DNA of 64,000 nt from Lapillicoccus jejuensis (GTDB lineage Bacteria; Actinomycetota; Actinomycetes; Actinomycetales; Dermatophilaceae). Shown here piece after piece: positions 11,355 to 20,055 of this stretch. Each line of letters begins with the position of its first letter. Within the stretch, counting starts at the first letter, position 1. Location: NCBI RefSeq assembly GCF_006715055.1, contig NZ_VFMN01000001.1:3286001-3350000 (forward strand), read 5' to 3'. The position numbers and the translations under genes were made by a program. The notes beneath the pieces are model-generated. The model worked only from the letters and a program-made list of their open reading frames with translations, was not told the origin of the DNA and ran no database searches.

Positions 11355-12261
11355 CGGCCTGCTCGTCGTCGACAAGCCGGCGGGCTGGACCAGCCACGAC
11401 GTCGTCGCCAAGGCCCGGTGGGTCTGCGGGACGCGCAAGGTCGGCCACGCCGGCACGCTCGACCCGATGGCGACCGGCGTGCTGCTGCTCGGGGTCGGCC
11501 GGGCGACGCGGCTGCTCACCTACCTCGTCGGCTGCGACAAGGGGTACGACGCGACGGTCCGGCTCGGGCAGGCGACGGTCACCGACGACGCCGAGGGTGA
11601 GGTGACGGTCGCCCGTGACGCGTCGGGGGTGACGCGCGAGGCGCTCGACGCGGCGGTCGCGCGGTTGACCGGCGAGATCCAGCAGGTCCCGTCGTCGGTG
11701 TCGGCCATCAAGGTCGACGGGAAGCGGTCGTACGCGCGGGTCCGCGGCGGCGAGGAGGTCGCGCTGGCGGCCCGTCCCGTGACGGTGTCGACCTTCGAGG
11801 TGCGCGGCGTGCGGGCGGAGGGGGCGCTGATCGACGTCGACGTGCGCGTCGAGGTGTCGTCGGGGACCTACGTGCGAGCCCTGGCCCGCGACCTCGGGGC
11901 CGACCTGGGGGTCGGCGGCCACCTGACCGCGCTGCGCCGTACGCGCGTCGGGCGTTTCGGCGTCGAGGATGCGCGGCCGCTCGACGAGCTGGTCGCCGGC
12001 GCCGAGGCGGCCGTCGCCGCGGGGCAGGAGCGCTCGGCCGTGGTGCCGCTGCTGTCGATGGGCGACGCCGCCCGGGCCCAGTTCCCCGAGCGGGTGCTCA
12101 CCGAGGCCGAGGAGCGCAGCGTGCGCTACGGCCAGCGGATCGACGCCGTACGGCGTGGTGAGGCGGTCGTCGCCGCGCTCGACGCCTCCGGCCAGCTGGT
12201 CGCGCTGCTCGACGAGACGCGGCCGCAGGCGAAGTCGCTCGTCGTCTTCCCGCCCGACTGA
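11344..12261 (+). CDS. truB: tRNA pseudouridine(55) synthase TruB
   Basis: TruB makes pseudouridine 55 in the T-loop of elongator tRNAs. The 305-residue protein begins [20 protein letters not shown] and has the catalytic motif [14 protein letters not shown], with Asp in TLD as the nucleophile. A later [10 protein letters not shown] segment belongs to the same fold, and the C-terminal domain beyond residue 240 is the actinobacterial type. It overlaps rbfA and is last in the rimP operon. Two tandem hairpin repeats follow it and face the convergent methylase gene. Confidence 0.95.
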   Translation: MPADGLLVVDKPAGWTSHDVVAKARWVCGTRKVGHAGTLDPMATGVLLLGVGRATRLLTYLVGCDKGYDATVRLGQATVTDDAEGEVTVARDASGVTREALDAAVARLTGEIQQVPSSVSAIKVDGKRSYARVRGGEEVALAARPVTVSTFEVRGVRAEGALIDVDVRVEVSSGTYVRALARDLGADLGVGGHLTALRRTRVGRFGVEDARPLDELVAGAEAAVAAGQERSAVVPLLSMGDAARAQFPERVLTEAEERSVRYGQRIDAVRRGEAVVAALDASGQLVALLDETRPQAKSLVVFPPD

Positions 12262-12266
12262 CTCGT

Positions 12267-12354
12267 CGTGCTGCTGAGACCCATCAATTGATGGATGTCA
12301 GCGCAGCGTGTGCGGGGCGTGCTGCTGAGACCCATCAATTGATGGATGTCAGCA
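12267..12354. repeat. Tandem pair of 32-base dyads at convergent gene ends
   Basis: A 36-base unit occurs twice, identically (12267-12302 and 12318-12353). Its core reads TGCTGAGACCCATCAA then TTGATGGATGTCAGCA; the arms match at 14 of 16 positions with no loop. The copies are 51 bases apart between truB and the convergent methylase gene. The AT-rich CATCAATTGATG centre stands out in this GC-rich genome. It may be a bidirectional terminator or a protein-binding/REP-like element. Confidence 0.75.
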
Positions 12355-12428
12355 GACCGGTGGCTCGAGGACGAGGTCGACGCCGCGGGTGAGGGACGTC
12401 GACGTCCCCGTTCCCGCAGCAGTCCGCC

Positions 12429-13490
12429 TCAGGGTTGGTGGGCCACGAGGACGTCGCGGTGGATGCCGGCGTCGACGCGGTGGGCGAGGCGGGTCCAGGG
12501 GCCCTCGTCGCGCACGACGAGGCCGGCACCGGTCACGATCGCCGCAAGATCTTCCCGCGCGAGACCGTGCGTGTTCCACGCGATCCCCATCGCGCCACCC
12601 GAGCGCAGCACCGACGCCCACACCGGCACCGCCTCGGCGAGCAGGTCGGCGGGGGAACGGTCGCGACCCCCGCCGCCCGCCCGCGAGCCGTGCGCGACGC
12701 CGTACGGCGCGTCGGTGACGACCGCCTCGACCTTGCGCCTGCCCAGCAGCTCGGCCGTGCGCAGGGTGTCGGCGGCGAACAGGCTGAGGTGCTGGCGCTG
12801 GCCCGCCTTCCACGCCTCGGCGTCCGGGTGCAGGAACGCCTCGAGCAGCTCGGCCACCTGCCGACCGTTGCGGCGCAACGGGTTCAGCCCGATCGAGTGC
12901 TTGAGCCGCTTGCGCCGCAGCCACGTGGTGAGGAAGGCGGCGTAGGCCTCCACCTCGCGCCGCTCGAGCTCGACGCCGTACGCGTCGTGACCCAGCGCCA
13001 GAGCCCACGACAGCGTCGTGCCGCGCCCGGCGAGCGGGTCGAGGACGGTGAACGGACGCCGCCCCACCTGGTCGCCCCACGACGTCGCGGCGAGGGTGAC
13101 GTTGAGCAGCGCGCGGGTGAACTGCTCGTTCGTGCGGCCCGGGTACTTCGGGATCGTCAGCAGGTCGTCGTCGAGCCGCTCGGTGCGCGGCAGCCCGACC
13201 GGGGCGAGCAGGTCGTCGCCGACGCGGCGGAAGAGGGCGTGCGCGGCGGAGAGCTGCCCGAGGGCGGCGTACGTCGCCCCGTACCCCTCCCCGCCGGTCG
13301 GCTCGTCCGGGGCGTCGAGCTCGACCGCGAGGTAGTCGACCCCGGCGACCCGCACCGGCTCGACCGAGCGCACCGGAGCGCCGAGGCGACCCTCGGCGAG
13401 GACCTGCAGCTCGGCGGCGACGACGCCCGGCGCGGTGCCCGCGTAGACCCGGTTGCTCGACGGGGACAGCAGGAGCAGCAAGCGGGTCAC
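12429..13490 (-). CDS. TRM11-like/UPF0020 RNA methyltransferase
   Basis: A 353-residue SAM-dependent methylase from GTG 13490. The SAM site is VLDPLAGRGTTLSWALALG (residues about 190-208), and TDAPYG is the (D/N)PPY-like catalytic motif of N2-guanine/N6-adenine RNA methylases. The N-terminal ~150 residues resemble the substrate-recognition part of TRM11/THUMP-type enzymes, which modify tRNA or rRNA. A -10-like TAGGGT lies eight bases upstream of the GTG. It faces truB convergently and is divergent from ribF, 67 bases apart. The exact RNA target cannot be told from sequence. Confidence 0.75.
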   Translation of the reverse strand: MTRLLLLLSPSSNRVYAGTAPGVVAAELQVLAEGRLGAPVRSVEPVRVAGVDYLAVELDAPDEPTGGEGYGATYAALGQLSAAHALFRRVGDDLLAPVGLPRTERLDDDLLTIPKYPGRTNEQFTRALLNVTLAATSWGDQVGRRPFTVLDPLAGRGTTLSWALALGHDAYGVELERREVEAYAAFLTTWLRRKRLKHSIGLNPLRRNGRQVAELLEAFLHPDAEAWKAGQRQHLSLFAADTLRTAELLGRRKVEAVVTDAPYGVAHGSRAGGGGRDRSPADLLAEAVPVWASVLRSGGAMGIAWNTHGLAREDLAAIVTGAGLVVRDEGPWTRLAHRVDAGIHRDVLVAHQP

Positions 13491-13545
13491 GAGCCCACAC
13501 CCTAGGGTGACGACCCCGACACCCCGCCGCCGCCCCGGCGCTTCG

Positions 13546-13551
13546 TAGAGT
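13546..13551 (+). promoter_or_regulatory. -10 box of leaderless ribF
   Basis: TAGAGT at 13546-13551 ends six bases before GTG 13558. The same spacing is seen at several other genes in this window and favours GTG 13558 over the in-frame GTG 13552. Confidence 0.6.
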
Positions 13552-13557
13552 GTGCCT

Positions 13558-14517
13558 GTGCACGTCTGGCGCAGCCTGCAGGACCTCCCGGCCGACCTCG
13601 GCCGCACGGTCGTGACCCTCGGCAACTTCGACGGCGTGCACCTCGGCCACCGGGCGGTCCTCGGCCAGGTCGTCGACCGCGCCCGCACCGAGGGGCTCGC
13701 GTCCGTCGCCGTGACGTTCGAGCCGCACCCCATCGCCGTGCTCTACCCCGAGCGGGCACCGCAGCAGATCCTCTCGCTCGGCCAGCGCACCGACCTTCTC
13801 GCGCAGACCGGGCTCGACGCCGTCCTCGTGCTCACCTTCACCCGCGAGTTCGCGCAGCTGACCCCGGAGGAGTTCGTCCGGCAGGTCTTCGTCGACGCCC
13901 TGCACGCCGCGGTCGTCGTCGTCGGGAAGGACACCCGCTTCGGCGTGCGCAACAGCGGCGACGTCGGGACGCTGCGCGAGCTCGGCGACCGGCTCGGCTT
14001 CGATGTCGTCGCCCTCGAGGACGTCGGCGAGGGCGGCCGGTGGTCGTCCTCGATGGTCCGCAGCCAGCTCGCCGAGGGCGACGTCGAGGGCGCCGCCGCG
14101 GTCCTCGGTCGGGCGCCCGCGGTCCGCGGCACCGTCGTCCACGGCGACCACCGCGGCCGCGAGCTCGGCTACCCGACGGCCAACCTCAGCCAGGACCCCG
14201 AGGGTCTCGTCCCCGCCGACGGCGTCTACGCCGGGTGGGTGCACCGCCTCGACGTCCCCGACGACGACCCCGACCGCTGCCTGCCCGCGGCCATCTCGAT
14301 CGGCACCAACCCGACCTTCGACGGCGTCCAGCGCCGCGTCGAGGCCTACGTCCTCGACCGCACCGACCTCGACCTCTACGGCGAGCGGGTCTCCTACGAC
14401 CTCGTCCGCCGGCTCCGCCCGACGATCCGGTACGACGCCATCGAGCCGCTCCTGCAGCAGATGGAGCAGGACGTCGCGCAGTGCCGCGAGATCCTCCTCG
14501 CGCCCGTCGCGAGCTGA
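13558..14517 (+). CDS. ribF: Bifunctional riboflavin kinase/FAD synthetase
   Basis: RibF turns riboflavin into FMN and then FAD. The 319-residue protein has the N-terminal nucleotidyltransferase domain with VTLGNFDGVHLGHRAVLGQV, WSSSMVRSQLAEGDVEGA later in that domain, and the C-terminal riboflavin kinase domain with GYPTANLS and the DGVYAGWV and TNPTFDG motifs. An in-frame GTG at 13552 is an alternative start. Placement after truB is normal, here with a methylase gene inverted between them and its own promoter at 13546. Confidence 0.95.
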   Translation: MHVWRSLQDLPADLGRTVVTLGNFDGVHLGHRAVLGQVVDRARTEGLASVAVTFEPHPIAVLYPERAPQQILSLGQRTDLLAQTGLDAVLVLTFTREFAQLTPEEFVRQVFVDALHAAVVVVGKDTRFGVRNSGDVGTLRELGDRLGFDVVALEDVGEGGRWSSSMVRSQLAEGDVEGAAAVLGRAPAVRGTVVHGDHRGRELGYPTANLSQDPEGLVPADGVYAGWVHRLDVPDDDPDRCLPAAISIGTNPTFDGVQRRVEAYVLDRTDLDLYGERVSYDLVRRLRPTIRYDAIEPLLQQMEQDVAQCREILLAPVAS

Positions 14518-14613
14518 GCGCGAGGGCCGTCACCAGATCGTCGTACGGAGTCGCCGCGGGCCCCGCGGGCGCTCGTGTCAGGATGAGGGCTCCCGACGTG
14601 CGAGGAGGCACCC

Positions 14614-16503
14614 GTGGCCCAGACGTCCGTGCAGCCGGACCAGCGACGCCCCCAGGACGACCCCGAGGTCCTGCGGAAGATCGAGCAGCGGGCCCCGAGC
14701 CTCGCCCGGCTCTTCCGCGACCGGGTGACGGCGAGCGGGACGGCGGTGGCGTTCCAGTACTTCCGGACGCCGCCCGGTGGGTCCGAGGAGCTCGTCGACC
14801 TCACCTGGGACGAGGCGCGCGGCCGCGTCGACGCGCTCGCCGCCGGCCTCGTCGACCTCGGGGTGCAGTCGCAGGACCGGGTCGCGATCGCCGCGACCAC
14901 CCGGATCGAGTGGGTGCTCGCCGACCTCGCGATCATGACGGCCGGCGCCGCGACGACGACGATCTACCCGTCGTCGAAGGCCGAGGACGTCACCTACATC
15001 CTCGGCGACTCCGGCAGCCGCGTCGTCATCGCCGAGGACGCGACCCAGGTCGCCAAGCTCGAGGCGGCCCGTAGCGAGCTGCCCGACGTCGTCCGCGTCG
15101 TCACCCTCGACCCGCCCCGCCAGAGCGACCCGGACGGATGGGTCATCGGCGTCGACGACCTGGCCGACCGCGGCCGCCGGCTGGTCGCCGCGCAGCCGAC
15201 CGTCCTCGACGACCGGGTCGCCGCGATCGAGCCGGACCACCTCGCGACGATCATCTACACCTCCGGCACGACCGGGCGCCCCAAGGGCGTCCTGCTGCCG
15301 CACGACGCCTTCACCTACATGGCCGCCGCCACCGGCGCGATGGGGGAGATGAACGCCGACGACGTCCAGTTCGTCTGGCTGCCGCTCTCGCACGTCTTCG
15401 GCAAGCTGATGATCGCGCTGCCGCTGCAGGTCGGCTTCACCACCGCCGTCGACGGGCGGATCGACCGGATCATCGACAACCTCGGCGTGGTCCGGCCGAC
15501 GTTCATGGCCGCCGCGCCGCGAATCTTCGAGAAGGCGCACGCCCGGATCACCGCGATGTTCGCCGCCGAGACCGGCGTGAAGAAGCAGCTCATCGACTGG
15601 GCGCTCGGCGTCGGTCACCAGGCCGTCGCGCTGCGCGAGAAGGGCGAGCAGCCCGGTGGGCTGCTCGCGCTCCAGCTCGCGCTCGCCGACCGGCTCGTCC
15701 TGGGCAAGGTGCGTGAGCGCTTCGGGGGCCGGATCCGCTTCATGATCAGCGGGTCCGCGCCGCTCGACCCCGAGATCGCGCGCTGGTTCGGCGCGGTGGG
15801 GCTGCAGATCTCCGAGGGCTACGGCCTCACCGAGACCTCCGCCGGCGGGTCGGTCAACCGCTCCGCCGACGGCCGGTGGGCCTACGGCACGGTGGGGATC
15901 CCGCAGCCCGGCACCGAGATCCGCCTCGCCGAGGACGGCGAGATCCTCATCAAGGGCCCGGCCGTCATGCGCGGGTACCACAACCTGCCCGAGGAGACCG
16001 CGGAGGCGCTCACCCCCGACGGCTGGTTCCACACCGGCGACATCGGCGTGCTCGACGAGCGCGGGTTCCTCAAGATCACCGACCGCAAGAAGGACCTGTT
16101 CAAGACCTCGGGCGGGAAGTACATCGCCCCCGCGATGATCGAGTCGCGCTTCAAGGCGATCTGCCCGGTGGTCAGCCAGTTCGTCGTCCACGGCGAGGGC
16201 CGCAACTTCGCCTCGGCGATCATCACCCTCGACCCCGACGCCATCACCCAGTGGGCGGCGGGCCACGGTCTCGCCGGGCGCCCGTACGGCGAGATCGTCA
16301 CCTCACCGCAGGTGCGCGAGCTGGTCCAGGGCTACGTCGACCAGCTCAACGCCGGGCTCAACCGCTGGGAGACGATCAAGAAGTTCGTCATCCTGCCGCG
16401 CGACCTCAGCATCGAGGAGGGCGAGCTCACGCCCAGCCTCAAGCTGCGCCGACGGGTCGTCACCGACAAGTTCCGCTCGGAGCTGGACGCGCTCTACCGC
16501 TGA
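14614..16503 (+). CDS. Long-chain fatty acid--CoA ligase (FadD15-like)
   Basis: ANL-superfamily enzyme that activates fatty acids as acyl-AMP and then acyl-CoA. It has 629 residues, starting at GTG 14614 behind AGGAGG. The P-loop IIYTSGTTGRPKGVLLPH, the A5-type motif SEGYGLTETSAGG and the hinge/A8 region TGDIGVLDERGFLKITDRKK are complete. The length and the KDLFKTSGGKYIAP segment match the membrane-associated long-chain class. The gene is monocistronic or grouped with the methyltransferase 58 bases downstream. Confidence 0.9.
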   Translation: MAQTSVQPDQRRPQDDPEVLRKIEQRAPSLARLFRDRVTASGTAVAFQYFRTPPGGSEELVDLTWDEARGRVDALAAGLVDLGVQSQDRVAIAATTRIEWVLADLAIMTAGAATTTIYPSSKAEDVTYILGDSGSRVVIAEDATQVAKLEAARSELPDVVRVVTLDPPRQSDPDGWVIGVDDLADRGRRLVAAQPTVLDDRVAAIEPDHLATIIYTSGTTGRPKGVLLPHDAFTYMAAATGAMGEMNADDVQFVWLPLSHVFGKLMIALPLQVGFTTAVDGRIDRIIDNLGVVRPTFMAAAPRIFEKAHARITAMFAAETGVKKQLIDWALGVGHQAVALREKGEQPGGLLALQLALADRLVLGKVRERFGGRIRFMISGSAPLDPEIARWFGAVGLQISEGYGLTETSAGGSVNRSADGRWAYGTVGIPQPGTEIRLAEDGEILIKGPAVMRGYHNLPEETAEALTPDGWFHTGDIGVLDERGFLKITDRKKDLFKTSGGKYIAPAMIESRFKAICPVVSQFVVHGEGRNFASAIITLDPDAITQWAAGHGLAGRPYGEIVTSPQVRELVQGYVDQLNAGLNRWETIKKFVILPRDLSIEEGELTPSLKLRRRVVTDKFRSELDALYR

Positions 16504-16561
16504 CGCCGCGCGCGCCGGAAACCCGGTCGCGCCAGCGGCGGGGGAGGGCCAGGGTGCTCGG

Positions 16562-17329
16562 GTGAGTCTCGAGCTGAGCCCCCCGTGGGACGACCTGACC
16601 TTCCTCGCCCCGCTGTCGCCGCGGCGCGCCGACACGCTCGTGCGGTTCGTCGCCGGCGCCGTCGATCCCGCGTCCGGCCCGGTGGTCGACCTCGGGTGCG
16701 GCTGGGCCGAGCTGCTGCTCCAGGTCCTCGCCGCCGTCCCCGGGGCGGCCGGCGTCGGGGTCGACCGCGACGCCGACGCGCTCGCGGCCGGGCGCACGTC
16801 GGCGGCCGCCCGAGGTCTGGACGGGCGCGTCGAGCTGCGGGTGGGGGACGCCGTACCGGCACGGGCCGCGGCGGTGCTGAGCGTCGGGGCGACCCACGCG
16901 TGGGCGCCGCCGGCCGGGCCCGACCCCGAGCCGCTGCACTACGAGCAGGCGCTGCGCCGGGTGCGCTCGCTCGTGCCGCGCGGTGCGCCGGTCGTCTACG
17001 CCGACGGGATCTGGCGTCGTCCGCCGACCCCGGCCGCCGTCGCGCCGCTCGCCGGTCGCGAGGACGAGCTGCTGCCGCTCGCCGACCTCGCGGAGCTGGC
17101 CGTGGCGTGCGGCTTCGGCGTCGTCGGCGTCCACGAGGCCGACCAGGGGGAGTGGGACGACTTCGAGTCCGGCTACACCGCCTGCTACGCGCGCTGGCTG
17201 GCGTCCCACGAGCCCGACGACCCGCAGGCGGATCGGGTGCGCGAGGCGGCGGCTCGGCAGCGCACCGGCTACCTGTCCGGGTACCGCGGGGTCATGGGGT
17301 TCGGCTACCTGCAGCTGCTGGCGGTCTGA
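16562..17329 (+). CDS. SAM-dependent methyltransferase (class I)
   Basis: A 255-residue small-molecule-type methyltransferase. Motif I is VVDLGCGWAELLLQVL (residues about 40-55), followed by GVGVDRDADALAAGR (motif II acidic residue) and RVELRVGDAVP. The C-terminal part is rich in Tyr, Trp and acidic residues, resembling enzymes that act on small metabolites, but the substrate is unknown. The GTG start at 16562 follows CAGGGT with a six-base gap, so it may be leaderless. A long palindrome follows the stop codon. Confidence 0.75.
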   Translation: MSLELSPPWDDLTFLAPLSPRRADTLVRFVAGAVDPASGPVVDLGCGWAELLLQVLAAVPGAAGVGVDRDADALAAGRTSAAARGLDGRVELRVGDAVPARAAAVLSVGATHAWAPPAGPDPEPLHYEQALRRVRSLVPRGAPVVYADGIWRRPPTPAAVAPLAGREDELLPLADLAELAVACGFGVVGVHEADQGEWDDFESGYTACYARWLASHEPDDPQADRVREAAARQRTGYLSGYRGVMGFGYLQLLAV

Positions 17330-17348
17330 GCCGCCGTACGGGGTCCGT

Positions 17349-17395
17349 GACGTCCGCACCCGACGGGGCACCGGTGCCCCGTCGGTGCGGACGTC
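17349..17395. terminator. Palindromic repeat, family A copy 1 (probable terminator)
   Basis: Arms GACGTCCGCACC...GACGGGGCACC and GGTGCCCCGTC...GGTGCGGACGTC pair over 23 bp with one bulged C and no loop, just after the methyltransferase stop. A related, more degenerate copy lies at 35200. It could end transcription of the acyl-CoA ligase unit. Confidence 0.65.
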
Positions 17396-17424
17396 GCGTA
17401 GTGGTCTGGACGCCATACCAAAGA

Positions 17425-17548
17425 GTGAACCAAACGTAACACCTTCTTAATTTCTGATGCCTACTGTAACGTCCGGTACAGGCCAGCCAGCCGGTACCAC
17501 CACGTCCCCCGAGCCGCACCCCAGACGCGGCCGAGCAGTGAGGCAGCC
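17425..17548 (+). promoter_or_regulatory. Promoter region of the peptide-uptake operon
   Basis: An unusually AT-rich stretch (about 17425-17480) precedes the operon. It contains TACTGT, a -10 candidate at 17462, and an inverted repeat CTGTA-N8-TACAG at 17464-17481. This dyad is a candidate operator for the operon's own RpiR-family regulator. GGCAGCC-type sequence precedes ATG 17549; the ribosome site is weak. Confidence 0.4.
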
Positions 17549-19099
17549 ATGAACCGAGCACCTGCAGTGCGTCTTACCGCCCTCACGGCCGTCGCGGCCG
17601 TCGCCCTCGCCGCCTGCGGGGGCGGGGGCAGCTCCTCCACCAGCACCGCCGGCAAGGACGGGGGCAAGCTCGTCATCGCCCGCGCCGCCGACGCCCTGTC
17701 GATGAACAAGACGACGACCTTCGACAACAGCTCGATCTACGTCTTCGAGCAGATGATGGAACCGCTCTTCATGGTCAGCGAGGACGGCACCAAGGTCGAG
17801 CCGTGGCTCGCCACGGGGTACGACGTCTCGTCCGACAAGCTCACCTACACGATCCACCTGCGCGAGGGCGTGACGTTCTCCAACGGCAGCCCGATGACCG
17901 CGAAGGACGTGAAGTTCTCGATCGACGAGGACACCAAGACGGGTGCCGACGGCTGGGGCTACATCAACGCCGCCATCGACACGGTCACCGCGACCGACGA
18001 CAAGACCGTGACGATCAAGCTCAAGTACGCGTGGGCGCCGATCCTCGCCGACCTGTCGCTGTTCTCCAACGCGATCATCCCCGACAACTACGGCGGCAAG
18101 ACGGCCGAGCAGTTCTACGAGGCGCCCGTCGGCACCGGCCCGTTCGTGTGGGGCGAGTGGAAGAAGGGCCAGTCGCTCACCCTCAACAAGAACCCGAAGT
18201 ACTGGGGCTCGGGCAAGCCGCACCTGGACAGCGTCACCTGGACCGTCGTCCCGGACGCCAACACCCGCAAGCTCCAGCTGCAGGGCAAGCAGATCGACAT
18301 CGACGAGTTCCCGGACTGGTCGAGCTTCAGCGCCCTCAAGAGCGCGCCCGGCATCACCGCGACCGCCTTCCCCTCGACGCGCATCGACTACGTGACGATG
18401 AACCAGAAGAAGACGCCGCTGCAGGACGTGCACGTGCGCCGCGCGATCGCCTACGCGCTCGACCGCGAGTCGATGGTCAAGACGGTGCTCTACGGCAACG
18501 GCCAGGCGGCCGACTCGCTGCTCAGCCCCGGCACCCCGTTCTACGCCAAGAACCCGCAGGCACCCAGCTACGACGTCGCGACGGCCAAGGCCGAGATGGC
18601 GAAGTCCTCGACGCCGCAGGGCTTCTCGACGAGCATCAGCATCAGCTCGGGTGACCCGAACCAGGGCAGCGTCGCGCAGATCATGCAGTCCGAGCTCAAG
18701 GAGATCGGCATCGACCTGCAGATCCAGCAGCTCGACCCGACCGCCCTGCGCGCGGCCCGCAACGCCGGCAACTTCACCATGCTGCTGGGCGGCTGGACGA
18801 TGGACATCCCCGACCCCGACGAGTGGACCTCCTTCGCGGTCGACCCCGACGGCGGCTCGCACTCGGCCTACACGTACTACGACAACCCCGACGTCATCGC
18901 GATCAACAAGAAGGCCCAGGCCGAGACCGACGACACCAAGCGCGCCGAGCTCTACAAGGAGCTGCAGGAGAAGACGGCCGCGGACGCGTGGGCGGCGTAC
19001 CTCTACTACTCGCCCTACGCCTACGCGATGCAGAGCAGCGTCAAGGGCTTCCACGTCACGCCGCTCGGCAACTACCACCTGGAGAACGTCACCAAGTGA
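17549..19099 (+). CDS. Peptide ABC transporter substrate-binding lipoprotein (DppA/OppA type)
   Basis: A 516-residue solute-binding protein (SBP_bac_5 family) for peptide-like ligands. The signal peptide ends in the lipobox VALAACG, so it is anchored outside the membrane by Cys-22 or so. LREGVTFSNGSPMTAKDVKF and NPKYWGSGKPHLDSVTW are signature segments of the family. The first gene of the operon, it ends in a 4-base overlap with the permease gene. The neighbouring M55 peptidase and isoaspartyl peptidase suggest D-amino-acid-containing or isopeptide-linked ligands. Confidence 0.92.
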   Translation: MNRAPAVRLTALTAVAAVALAACGGGGSSSTSTAGKDGGKLVIARAADALSMNKTTTFDNSSIYVFEQMMEPLFMVSEDGTKVEPWLATGYDVSSDKLTYTIHLREGVTFSNGSPMTAKDVKFSIDEDTKTGADGWGYINAAIDTVTATDDKTVTIKLKYAWAPILADLSLFSNAIIPDNYGGKTAEQFYEAPVGTGPFVWGEWKKGQSLTLNKNPKYWGSGKPHLDSVTWTVVPDANTRKLQLQGKQIDIDEFPDWSSFSALKSAPGITATAFPSTRIDYVTMNQKKTPLQDVHVRRAIAYALDRESMVKTVLYGNGQAADSLLSPGTPFYAKNPQAPSYDVATAKAEMAKSSTPQGFSTSISISSGDPNQGSVAQIMQSELKEIGIDLQIQQLDPTALRAARNAGNFTMLLGGWTMDIPDPDEWTSFAVDPDGGSHSAYTYYDNPDVIAINKKAQAETDDTKRAELYKELQEKTAADAWAAYLYYSPYAYAMQSSVKGFHVTPLGNYHLENVTK

Positions 19100-20055
19100 G
19101 CCACCGCCTGAGGTTCGTCCCGGGCCGCCTGCTCCAGGCGGTGCCCGTCGTGTTCGGGGTGACCATCGTCGTCTTCTTCATGGTGCACCTGCTCCCCGGC
19201 AACCCCGCCCTCACCCTGCTGGGCCAGACGGCGACGCCCGACCGCGTCGCCGCGCTGAACCACCAGCTCGGTCTGGACGAGCCGCTGTGGCAGCAGTACG
19301 GCACCTTCCTGCGGCACCTGGTCACGGGCGACCTCGGCACGAGCATCACCTACCAGCAGCCGGTCGCCGACCTCATCGTCACGGCGCTGCCGGTGACCCT
19401 CGAGCTCGTCGTCTTCGCGCTGGTGCTGGCGCTGCTCATCAGCATCCCCCTGGCCGGGCTCGCGGCGACGCGGCCCGGCCGGGGGCGCGACCTCGGCGTG
19501 CGCGCCTTCACCCTCGTCGGGCAGGGCATGCCCCAGTTCTGGGTCGGCATCATGCTGCTGCTCCTGCTCGCCGTCCGCCTCGGGGCCTTCCCCGTCGGCG
19601 GGTACGGCGACACCCCCGGCGAGCACGTGTACTACCTCTTCCTGCCCTCGCTCACGCTCGCGATCGCGTTGGCGCCGCAGGTCATCCGCAGCCTGCGGGC
19701 CTCGATGATCTCGGTGCTCGGCTCGGAGTACGTCGGGACGGCGCGCTCGAAGGGCGCGGGCGGGGCGGCGCTGTTCCGCGGTCACGTCCTGCGCAACGCG
19801 GCCATCCCGACCGTGTCGATCGTCGGCGTCAACCTCGGCTACCTCGTCGGCGGGTCGCTCGTCATCGAGAAGGTCTTCGCCGTCCCGGGCCTCGGCTCGC
19901 TCATGGTCAACGCGATCTTCTCGCGCGACTTCCCGACCATCCAGGCCGTCTCGCTCGTCGTCGCGCTCTTCGTCGTCGTGGTCGGCGTCCTCACCGACGT
20001 CGCCTACACCCTGCTCGACCCCCGGGTCGACCTCGCGGTCGGAGGCCGCCCGTGA
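19096..20055 (+). CDS. Peptide ABC transporter permease (DppB type)
   Basis: A 319-residue permease with about six membrane helices. The N-terminal FVPGRLLQAVPVVFGVTIVV and the EAA-like loop around LGSEYVGTARSKGAGGAALF (the cytoplasmic contact with the ATPase) are standard for DppB/OppB. GTG 19096 overlaps the preceding stop (GTGA). It forms the transmembrane pore with the next permease. Confidence 0.93.
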   Translation: MSHRLRFVPGRLLQAVPVVFGVTIVVFFMVHLLPGNPALTLLGQTATPDRVAALNHQLGLDEPLWQQYGTFLRHLVTGDLGTSITYQQPVADLIVTALPVTLELVVFALVLALLISIPLAGLAATRPGRGRDLGVRAFTLVGQGMPQFWVGIMLLLLLAVRLGAFPVGGYGDTPGEHVYYLFLPSLTLAIALAPQVIRSLRASMISVLGSEYVGTARSKGAGGAALFRGHVLRNAAIPTVSIVGVNLGYLVGGSLVIEKVFAVPGLGSLMVNAIFSRDFPTIQAVSLVVALFVVVVGVLTDVAYTLLDPRVDLAVGGRP

